Positions 22,634-31,595 of a stretch of 64,000 bases of DNA are shown in pieces. The stretch's first letter is position 1. Each line of letters opens with the position of its first letter. Where the stretch lies: the NCBI GenBank assembly GCA_039707655.1, contig CM077676.1, positions 241,570,866-241,634,865 of the forward strand. Reading direction: 5' to 3'. The translations under genes and the position numbers were made by a program. Under the pieces are notes generated by a model. It was not told where the DNA came from, searched no databases, and saw nothing but the letters and a program-made list of their open reading frames with translations. Origin of the DNA: Elymus sibiricus (Eukaryota; Streptophyta; Magnoliopsida; Poales; Poaceae).

Positions 22634-23341
22634 GTATTTGTTGAGGGGATCAATGGAAGACTTTGACATAATGTCCCGTATGTGTGAAATAAAATTGTTC
22701 CGTGAAGATGTCTCTTGTCTTGTCCGTGATCTTCATCCCTGCAGGTACCCAGGATCATGGAGATCGAGCACCGGTGAGGCTAAGAGCGAGGAGACCGTGA
22801 AGTGTTATACCGAACACCGGTGACAGTAAGGTTCAGTAGGGTAACATGGATCATATCCTTGGGGAGAAATGAGGTGTAGTCATTAAACGCCCAAAGCTCT
22901 TGTCTGATTTCATTATATTAATTATCAAGGCAACCCAGTGCGACAGATAGGGCCTGCGGTAGGACAACTAATTCTTGATGCAGGACTCGTGCCGGTCAAG
23001 ATGTCATTTGTACACATCCCCCACTTCGATCCGTAACAAGTACATCCCGACGGGTGACTTCCAGCGCACAAATTAATATCTTATTTGATCCTAGTGCAAA
23101 TACAAGGTTGTAAGCATAAGACCTCATACCTGTACCTCTTTTTATTATAAGTGTTTGAATCACTATTTGCTTGCTGATCCGGTCAAAAGCTGGATTTGAC
23201 ACTTTGACAAAAGCTTGCTAGAGACCATCGCTTCAAGGGAATCTTCCTCTCGTGGGTTCGATAACCCAGGGTCACCTCTGGGGAAATAGGTGCGGGATAC
23301 TCTTTTATGTTCCAATACCGGATCAATAAAAGGAGGTATCA
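22634..23341. mobile_element. Solo LTR in unit 1, right part
   Basis: Continuation of the solo LTR begun at 6721. It ends GGAGGTATCA at 23341. The stretch near 23240-23310 (CGTGGGTTCGATAACCCAGG) is typical of the 3' ends of large Gypsy LTRs. The family is not recognised. Confidence 0.55.
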
Positions 23342-23346
23342 GCTGC

Positions 23347-23491
23347 CATGAATGAGGTAATCCTGATCTTGAGGCCGGAAATTATGCAATTAGCTGCACA
23401 CATTATGCAAGCAAACCAAGCAGTGGAGGAAGTAAGAAAGTTGCATTTGGAGACGGAGCAGGTCCTGTTGCTTCTGCTATCTGAAGCCTAG
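23347..23491 (+). pseudogene. Unit 1 last exon, part 2
   Basis: It continues in frame from 6720 with ATG AAT GAG and runs to TAG 23489-23491. It encodes a Leu/Glu/Gln-rich amphipathic helix ending LLLLLLSEA. Unknown function (see the part at 6554-6720). The GTAATC after the stop and T-rich sequence to 23760 look like a 3' UTR. Confidence 0.5.
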
Positions 23492-24060
23492 GGTAATCCC
23501 AATTCTTCTTTAGATACCAGTTCAAATTGTTATTAGATTAGTATACTTGCATGTTGTGTCATGTGTGTGAATGGAATATGTTGTAAGACCCCGTATTTGT
23601 TGTCCATGTCTTGTAATGATCTGATTTTTTTAGGCGAGGTAATCCTCAGTACTTGTATGAGTGGACATAAGGTGAACTGTTTTTCGTGTGAGCAGATTGT
23701 GTTGGATGAAATAACTGTTTGACTCAAAGTGGATTCAACCTACTGAATTTGAGGATCATGGCATTTCTAAATCATATTCATATATAAAGGTGGAATAAAT
23801 CTTTGTTGTGGTTTTGAAAATATATATAAGAAAACATAGAATGATGTATGAATATTCGTAATCGAATACAAAATGGATTCGAATTTAGTTGCCAGGGTAA
23901 ACTTGAATGCTTATTCTCCCAAAATTTGAACGAAGCGGCTCTCGGCAAAACACCCACTCCCTTGTGGCTGCCTGAAACCAGTGTTTGCGAGATGGAAATT
24001 AATGTCTACCCTTGACACTCACATCCTATCGGACCGATTTCCAGTGGTCTCAATAGGGGT
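23492..24060. other. AT-rich spacer between unit 1 and unit 2
   Basis: 3' UTR-like and intergenic sequence with no gene seen. Near 23935 the GC-rich promoter repeats of unit 2 begin to appear in degenerate form (CTCTCGGCAAAACACCCACTC). Confidence 0.4.
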
Positions 24061-24790
24061 AGGTTTGTAACTTCACTCAGACGTGACACGACCGCCTCTC
24101 ACCCCATTCAGACACGGTGGGCGCCAAATGTGGGCGGCAAAACACATTTGATTCAAGCTCGTCCCAAAGACCTCTCCCCCCCCCCCCTCCATTTCCCCAT
24201 TCATACACGGTGGGCGGCAAAACAAACTCTCCTCGGCCGAAATCGATCTAGGCAAATATTTTAAGTAGGGGCAGGTTTGTAACTTCACTCATACATGACA
24301 CAACCGCCCTACCTGTCAGGCCCATTCATACACCGTGGGCGCCAACCGTGGGCGCCAAAACACCCTCTCCTCGCCCGAAATCGCTCTCGGCAAATATTGG
24401 GGAGATGCGAGATTACCATCCTATCCCCAACTGACGTGACGTCCGAAATTTTAAACGGGGGCAAAGTTCGTAACTTTCCCACATTTCAGACAAGCGCGTC
24501 CCAAAGTGGTCCCCCCTCTCCCTCCATTCCCCATTCATACACCGCGGTGCCAAAACACCCTCTCCTAGGCCGGAATCACTCTCGGCAAATATTCGGGAGA
24601 TGCAAGATTCTCGTCCTAGCCCCAACCGACCAATATCGCTCCGATGTCTGAAATTTTAAACGGGGGCTAAGTTTGTAACTTTCCCCACATTTGAGACAAG
24701 CGCGTCCCAAAGACATGGTTCCCCCCTCCTCTCTCGCTCCATTTCCCCATTCGTACTCCGTGGGCGCCAAAACACCCTCTCCACCCCAAC
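24060..24790 (+). promoter_or_regulatory. Unit 2 promoter: about 200-bp tandem repeats with an array of E2F-type sites
   Basis: About three and a half direct repeats (the GTTTGTAACTT landmark recurs at 24064, 24274, 24468 and 24670) carry a shared core CATTCATACACCGTGGGCGC. Within them the E2F/DP consensus TTTSSCGC occurs on the minus strand five times: 24121-24128, 24134-24141, 24214-24221, 24352-24359 and 24764-24771 (written GCGCCAAA or GCGGCAAA on the plus strand). The repeat ends about 30 bases before the leader of unit 2. Use as a promoter is inferred. Confidence 0.5.
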
Positions 24791-25130
24791 CTCCTCCGTC
24801 CGCCACCCCATCCACCGCCGTCCTCCTCCACCATGCCAAAGCAGCTACCTCGACGGTCGTCCATTACAAGAGATTGACGTCTCTCATCCACCGCGCCGGA
24901 TCAGGATCCTTGCATCGCATCCTCTCGCTTCATCCGCGCCATCGTCCACCTTGCCATGGCCACTCCTATGACCGTCTTGTCCATGGCAACAGGACTTATC
25001 CCCTGATGCCACCATCTACCGTCTCAGATCTGCTTCCGCGCCGCCGACAGCCATTACACCCACAGCACCCTCAACGTATCAGCAGAGGCCTACACGGCGT
25101 CGCAAGAGTGGTGGTACTTTTTCATATCTG
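24791..25130 (+). other. Unit 2, C-rich leader and first exon region
   Basis: Codon-like, C-rich sequence with ATG at 24832 in a good context (CCACCATGC) that opens only a 14-codon frame. A longer frame through 24691-25341 has no recognisable domain. I cannot place the true start of unit 2. Confidence 0.3.
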
Positions 25131-27005
25131 CTTAAGTTATTGGTCTCACCCGGAAAATAGATCGGCACTTGTTTACTGTACTTTCTTGTCCATACCAAAT
25201 CTTAGTTGTTTGTTGAAAGCAAACATTGGTTGCGAAGTAGCCTTTGTTCGGTTTGCACCTTCAGATCTGCCATGGCACGGTCAACACTATACTCGCAATG
25301 CTTATGGTTTTCTCCTTTTATATTCACTACCATCATCCTAGGTGCTTCGTGTCGTGCTACCACTGCTCCTCAGCCCATCAAGCGAAACAACATGCCACTC
25401 ATAATTCCAAAGCGTAGTTGTTCAAATATGAATCTGATATGATGCAGCTATTATTAAAACAGAGAACATTTAATTGGTCAGCTAATGTTCCTACATTAGT
25501 TTCGAAAAGCATGTGCGCCACATATAGAGAGAGAGCAGGGAATTGCTTTTCTTTATGCGCTCTGGTTCATCATGGGTGGGAAACACACATTGTATTATCC
25601 AAAATCTGCTTGCTCTTCTTTAACATGTTCCTCTTCGGTTCTTCTTAATAAGTATAGTAGTACAGTATGTTCCTTGTCGGGAAGTGGAGCAGGGACATTT
25701 GCAGTCGACAGGTATATTGGGTCGCTTCTGATGGATGCTCTCAACTATTCTAGTTGGTCCGCCTAATATCCAAGAAATGTTGGGAGCTGTGTCGCCTTTG
25801 AGAGTCTAGACTGATAGTAACAGTATTGCGCCTTCAGTTGAATAGAGCTTCCCCTGTAGGGGATCCGAAGCCTTTCTAGTTGTACCGGCAATACAAGCCC
25901 ATATGTTCTGCCTGTTTCCACTCTCTCGATTTTACTCATGATGCTTAGGGTTTTCCCCTTTTATCTACACTACTATAATCTGCGTAGGTGATTTGTATCA
26001 TACTAGCAGCACTCCACCCTTCAAGCTAAACAACACACCACTCATAATTCCAAAGCTTAGTTATTCAAATACGAATGTGATATGATACCAATATTAGTTA
26101 ACAGACACACATTTAATTGGTCAGCTAATGCTCCCACTTGAGTTTCCAAATGCATGTGGCAACAAATAGAGAGACAGCAGGGAATTGCATTTCTTTGTCA
26201 CTTGTTTACTATACTTTCTTGTCCATACCAAATCTTAGTTGTTAGTTGAAAGCAAACATCGGTTGCTAAGTAGTCTTTGTGCGGTTTGCAGCTTCAGATC
26301 TGCCATGTCACGGTCAACACTATACTCATCATGCTAAGGGTTTCCCCCTTTTATGATCACTACGATCAGCCTACGTGATTCGTGTCGTAAGAGCACTGCT
26401 CCACCCATCAAGCTAAACAAGCTTAGTTGTACAAATTCGAATTTGATATGATGCTGATATTAGTAAAATAGAGACAGGTTTAATTGGTCAGCTAAATGTT
26501 CCTACTTTAGTTTCGAAATGCATGTGAGCCACATATAGAGAGACAGGAAGGAATAGTATTTCTTTGTGCGCTCTGGTTCATCATGGGTGGGCAACAGACA
26601 TTGTATAGAATGACTTGTAATATCTACAATCTGCTTGCTCTTCTGCTCTTCTTTAACATGATCCTCTTCTCTTCTTCTTTAATAAGTACAGTATGTTCCT
26701 TGTTGGGAAGAGGAGCAGAGACATTTGCGGTCGACAGGTCAGGTCGAGTTGTTCTTCCTTAGTATATTTTGAAGCTGTCATCTTCGAAGTATCATTACTT
26801 CTGGAGCTCTCAACAGGGAGCCTATATTTTGAGTAGTAGGCCACACTATATTAATGCACACACCAAATTACAGCACACATGGCATCTCTCAGAAGAATTG
26901 CACAGAGATAGCACATAGGGGTTTACAGGGAGGCACTATTGGATTAGAATCCCCTATGCATTACGAAGATAATCTCACTTATTTTTATGTTTTCATGCAT
27001 GTCAG
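25131..27005 (+). repeat. Unit 2 intron with a segmental triplication
   Basis: A segment opening CTTTCTTGTCCATACCAAATC (25182) and ending GTCGACAGGT (about 25711) recurs at 26217-26738. A third, partial copy lies at about 25938-26200. Shared landmarks are the CAACACTATACTC block, CATAATTCCAAAGC and TTTAATTGGTCAGCTAATG. The spacing of the full copies is about 1.03 kb. No coding capacity is seen. Confidence 0.65.
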
Positions 27006-27259
27006 GTATTGAACATGATCATAATGAATATGAGAATGGGCTCATGAGAGGAATATTGTGAAACAATCCACTGGCTAAAAAACTTGGCATCAAGGGATTG
27101 AGATCCTGTCTGGATGCAATGGAACACACACGCTCCCCATCTACAGATTCCATTTCAGAATATGATCCTAAAGATGATTCTGACCTAGATAGAGACCCAA
27201 GTCTATTTAGCTCTCTAGATGAGTCAGAGTCAGATGGCCTATCTTATTCACCCATCAAG
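27006..27259 (+). pseudogene. Unit 2, acidic exon (predicted)
   Basis: The exon lies between a TGTCAG acceptor (27005) and a GTGCCT donor (27260). Its frame has one TGA at 27059-27061 and otherwise reads through a charged segment ending in an acidic, Ser/Asp-rich stretch (SEYDPKDDSDLDRDP). The exon end is in phase 0, matching the next predicted exon. Unknown protein. The TGA may mean that this copy is dead. Confidence 0.45.
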
Positions 27260-27461
27260 GTGCCTGCTCTAACTTGGCAAGGTTGTATTGGTGGCACGTA
27301 TCTTGCATATGATGTCTTGTATTACTACTACTTTGTTACACCACCATCTGCTTAGTTTACACATCATATCTGAGAATATGCCATGCCTATCCATTTTATG
27401 TACCTATTCCATGTGTCATCATACCATGTTTTTCCACTCAAATGTTGTTCTTTCGTAATAG

Positions 27462-27587
27462 ATGTCCAAAAGGAAGAGGGTGATTGCAGATCCTGAAGGA
27501 GTACAAACAAAGTATTTGGAAAAGGCAGTGATCCATTCTCAAGGGATCATAGGATCTCACAACAATATTGTGCACTGCATTGCTCTT
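27462..27587 (+). pseudogene. Unit 2, basic exon (predicted)
   Basis: 42 codons between an ATAG acceptor and a GTCAGT donor, phase 0 at both ends. It starts MSKRKRVIADPEG, where SKRKR could be a nuclear localisation signal. In-phase joining to 28185 supports it. No known family recognised. Confidence 0.45.
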
Positions 27588-27723
27588 GTCAGTACCTCTT
27601 GCTGTTTATCACCATACTTCACTCATTGCTGTTTGATTATGTAGCATCACTGTGCATGTTAGCTTCCTTATCCACCGTTTGCTCGAAATTATAAGATCTA
27701 TATTTACTCTTACATAAATGTAG

Positions 27724-28047
27724 AATAAACCCAATGGTTATGAAGTTCTGGATTGCTCTTGTAATTACCTGTTGTCATGTACTCCCTCCGTATCGAATTA
27801 CTTGCTGCTCAATTGGCTGTATTTAGAACTAAAATAGTGCTAGATACATCCATTTCAATGACAAGTAATTTCAGACGGAGGTAGTATTACTATACTTACA
27901 TTGAGAGATAGTTGATTGTCTGGCATTACTCTGCATCTTATCTGCCCTGCCCTCCATTTTCTCCAAATTATCAGATCTACATTTACTCTTACCAAAATGT
28001 TGAATAAAGCCAATGCCACTGCACAAGTTGAGGTCTGCATTCCTCTT
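27724..28047 (+). repeat. Duplicated exon copies in unit 2
   Basis: The start of exon 28185 (AATAAAGGCAACGCTTATG) recurs as AATAAACCCAATGGTTATG at 27724 after TAG, and as AATAAAGCCAATGCCACTG at 28003 after TTG (acceptor lost). Each is preceded by the same ATTTACTCTTAC-type intron block. So the exon and its 5' intron have been copied twice in tandem. A Stowaway MITE lies between the copies. Confidence 0.55.
27782..27884. mobile_element. Stowaway MITE
   Basis: The ends CTCCCTCCGTATCG and CGGAGGTAG are the Stowaway terminal inverted repeat, flanked by TA at 27780-27781 and 27885-27886. The two halves are complementary around GAATTACTTG and CAAGTAATTTC. 103 bp, non-coding. Confidence 0.9.
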
Positions 28048-28184
28048 GTCAGTACCTTTTGCCTTGTAACGCTGTACTTAATTGATAGCTATTTGATTAT
28101 GTATCATCACTCTGCATCTGAGCTTCATTATCCTCAATTTCTTCCAATATTATTAGATCTATATTCACTCTTTACAAAATTTAG

Positions 28185-28286
28185 AATAAAGGCAACGCTT
28201 ATGAGGAAGTTTCTTTGGGGAATTTCTTGAATTATCCTTCCATCGACATGGAGAAGGGCTTTGTCGAGCCCGTGTTAACATGTAAT
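28185..28286 (+). pseudogene. Unit 2, exon (predicted)
   Basis: 34 codons from AAT AAA GGC AAC after a TTTAG acceptor to a GTAAGT donor at 28287, phase 0 at both ends. It encodes a short acidic/hydrophobic segment (NFLNYPSIDMEKG). This is the best-preserved of the three tandem copies. Confidence 0.5.
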
Positions 28287-28744
28287 GTAAGTCCATCCTT
28301 CTCAGGCCTTCAAACTATGTTCTAGTATAGATTTGGATAGGCATCATTTCCTCCACTGCTTTTTACTTTGGTGTTTGCATCAGATTGCATGTTTGCAACA
28401 ACTGCCAGTTTCAAATTGTAGTTGTAAAAACATGTTCCTTATTCATACCATCCACATTAATCAGAACAGATCCATTGATTTTCTTTAGCCCTACATGTAT
28501 GCATGTGTTCTAGATATCCAATTTGGTGGTGTGGTGAAGCTGCCCACGCCTACATCATCTCATTTCCTGCTTTTGTCTTAACTAATTTTGTCGATGATAC
28601 GGACAATGCCATATTATGTTAATGCTATTTTAAATTGTATCTCTGAATTTTCCAATATAAAATGGGATGGAATTGTCAGCACACTGACCATCGTTGCTTA
28701 TATATTTGTGAAACCTGCTATCTGTCTCCTTGTTTCTCTTTCAG

Positions 28745-29167
28745 AGTAATATCTCTGACGCCAGGCAGAACTTTAGGGAAGATAGTGAGACAAACTCATT
28801 GCTGGTACCTATCACTTATATTGCAGCGAAGAAGGCAAACCATGTTGAAGAGAGCGAGATGACCCCAAGGTCATGTCTTGATGAAGACAGTGAGTTCAAG
28901 CTACTCACCAGCAGCTGTGACACAACCTCGGTGAAGTTTCTGCCTGAATCAGTTCGACTTCTTCAGTCTCAACTTCAAGCGGAAAGACTTGGTGCAGCTC
29001 AGGTCCGACTTGAAGTCCAATCTCTAACGAAGATCATAGAGGACACCCGTGCATGCTTTATGGGTACGCGGCTAGAGCTGGAGGATATAACATTCAGACA
29101 ACTGAGGTCTCATCACCTTGTTCAGCTGCTTGCGTTGCAGCACAGGGGCAGGGCTAACGTTTCTTGA
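28745..29167 (+). pseudogene. Unit 2, last exon (predicted)
   Basis: An open frame of 141 codons follows a TTTCAG acceptor and stops at TGA 29165-29167. The first half is acidic/Ser-rich. The second half is a long amphipathic helix (RLLQSQLQAERLGAAQVRLE) with coiled-coil periodicity. The four predicted exons (27006, 27462, 28185, 28745) all join in phase 0, which is the main support for the model. The family is not recognised. The same style of last exon occurs in units 1 and 3, so I infer a small family carried by the surrounding CACTA-type sequence. After the stop, a 61-base unit (GGTGGCGA.CTTTGATGCC.AGTG.ATGTAAT) is repeated at about 29227 and 29288. Confidence 0.55.
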
Positions 29168-29427
29168 ACTGTGTTGAAGTGCTGTCGGTTTTGTATATTA
29201 TTTTGTCGGTGTGTTTTTTATTGCACTGGTGGCGACCTTTGATGCCTAGTGTATGTAATCTGCGGTCTGGTTGCCCTTTATTATCAGTGGTGGCGAACTT
29301 TGATGCCCAGTGCATGTAATATGCCGTAATTTCTTTATTGTATAGTCTATGTTTATTCTTAGTCAGTATGTTGTAATTTTGGCCGAAAGCTTCAACGGAA
29401 CTCAATGGCCCAATACGTTATCGGTCT
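29168..29427 (+). other. Unit 2 3' UTR and start of a GGCC-rich tail
   Basis: Tandem 3' UTR copies are followed by GGCCGAAAGCTTCAACGG, similar in style to the GGGCCGAAACCTCAACTGG that begins the CACTA subterminal array at 45020 after unit 3. This suggests that units 2 and 3 have the same downstream layout. Confidence 0.4.
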
Positions 29428-29477
29428 GTAGGGATGTAAATGGTACGGATAATTTCTGTTCCGAATCCGTATCCGAT
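29428..29477. mobile_element. Short hAT-like terminal fragment (tentative)
   Basis: The sequence GGGATGTAAATGGTACGGATAA followed by TTCCGAATCCGTATCCGA resembles tips of grass hAT-type elements. Only about 50 bases remain, abutting the truncated element B. Confidence 0.35.
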
Positions 29478-29479
29478 GT

Positions 29480-31595
29480 CCATGGCATCGTCAGATCCGC
29501 GGGGCCGCCAAGACCAGCGCCAAGTGCTCCACGAACGGCGCGAAGAGGACGCCCGTACAAGGATTGAACGGCGTCGGGAAGCACGTCGTCTATAAGATGA
29601 CCGTGCTGGGCCGGCAGCATACGTGCCAGTGCTAGGGTATCCTGGGTGCCTACCTTACGAGGCGGGCTGCCCAGCGTTTACTCATGAGGTGCGGCAAGTT
29701 TGCTGGCCGTCCACCCGCCCTTTCAAACCTGAGCTGCCCAACAAGTACGATGACACGCTCAGTCCAGCAGAGTTCCTTGGCATCTACACCATCGCGGTGT
29801 AGGCTGCCGGGTGAAGCGACGACAAGCTTCTAGCCAATTACTTCCCGTTGGTGCTTCGGCCCAACGTCGGGTCGTGGTTGATGAACTTGTCGGAAGGCTC
29901 CATTTCTTCTTGGGCGGATCTATGCCATCAATTCATGGGTGCCTACCAGGGTGGCCACAAGCTCCCTGGTCAGGAGAGCGATTTGCATGTGATCCCCCAG
30001 AGAGATGGAGAGACCCTCCGCAAGTACATACAGAGGTTCGGCCGTGTGCACCACAACATCCCCGATGTTCATCCCGCAGTTGTTTGCATCGCATTCCACA
30101 CGAATGTGCGCAACCGCAGAATGCGGTCTGAGATGAATATCGTGAAGGTCAGAACCATCAACGAGTTGTACGCCTTGGCGAACAAGTGTGCATGTGCTGA
30201 GGAAGGGAGGCGACTCCCGGGGGAAGATGCTGGCGCCGACGTCGATTCTGAAGACGACGATGCAGATGATGCATCGACCCCGCAGAAGAAGAGCCGGAAG
30301 CGCAAAGGCAAGACAGTGATGGCAGTTGAGAGCCCCGGTGACACCAATGCCGCCAAGAAGTCCAAGGCAGAAAGCCCCGGCAAGAAGGTTGCCGGATGCG
30401 CCGACTGCCGGGAGGCTGCAGCAGGCGACAAGAGCGGCAAGACCGGTGGGCCGTACTGCAAGATCCACCGTACCAAGGGCCACGATCTCTAGGAGTGCTG
30501 GCAAGTGGAGCAGCTTGCCGAGAAACAGAAGCAAGAGTACAAGAAGCGCGACAAGGAGAAGGGCCAGGATGGTGCCGGTGGGTCCGGCAAGTAGAACCAT
30601 GGTGGCCGAGGGGGGCGCCGCGGCAAGGCCAAGCAGCCGAAAGAGAAGGCTGCACAAGACCAAGACGATGGTGATGAGGACAAGGATGAGTCTGACAAGG
30701 AGTTCCAGAAGGTAGTGGACGCCATGTGTGTTGACGGAGGCGCATCTTTGCACTCCTCGCACCGGTAACTGAAGCAGTGGATCCGCGAGGTGAATGTCGC
30801 GGAGCCCGTGATGGGAGCGCAGAAGCCACTCAAGTGGTCACACACGCCCATCGTCTTTGACGCCGACGATCACCCTGATCGCACCACTGCGGTCGGGTGT
30901 TTGCCATTGTTGGTTTCCCCAACAATCCGCAACCTCAGGGTGACGAAGATGTTGGTTGACGGTGGGGCCGGCTTGATCTTGATCTCTCCCGACATGATCA
31001 AGAGGTTGCAGATCGCCGATAAGGATCTTGAGGAGACCGGCACATTCTAAGGGATCAGTCTAGGAAGAAACAAGCCGAAGGGCCAGATCACGCTATCGGT
31101 CACATTCGGCAGCGACCTCAACTACAGGACGGAGAAGATCATCTTCGACGTCGTCAAGATGCCTCTGCCCTGCAATGGCATTCTGGGTCGTCCAGCGCTG
31201 GCCAAGTTCATGGCCGCGTCGCACTTCGCCTACAATGTCTCAAGATGCCAGGGCCGATGGGGATCCTCACCATCAAGTCGAACCACAAGGACGCAATCAT
31301 CTGCGCCGACAAGCTCTACCGGGAGGCAGTGGCAGCATCTGCCGATAAGGCACCTGCTCCTGCCGGCAAAGCTCCCGGGGGAGGAAAGAAGAAGAAGAAG
31401 TCTGGCAAGACCCCTGATACAGACTCCGGGAAGCGCGCTTTAGAGTGCAGCACGCCCGTCGAGGACATACCAGAGAGCTCTACCGGCAAGAGAAAGAAGT
31501 CTAAGGCCTCCGCACCGACGACCAAGCAAGTTTCTGCGAGAGAGGATGGGATGAGTGGCACTTTTTTTGTGAGTGCCACTCTCAGTGACAAATAG
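29480..31595 (+). pseudogene. gag-protease of Tat element B
   Basis: The capsid region (SWLMNLSEGSISSWADLC, LRKYIQRF) is open at 29848-30489. A CCHC-type knuckle follows (YCKIHRTKGHDL at about 30452-30489). Stops interrupt it at 30490-30492 (CAG to TAG type), 30594 (TAG), 30768 (TAA) and 31048 (TAA). The protease motif MLVDGGAG is at about 30949-30972. A frameshift near 31230 separates the last part (31245-31595). The frame closes at TAG 31593-31595 in the context AAA-TAG-GAA, the same place as in A and C, and pol continues in the same frame. Confidence 0.85.
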
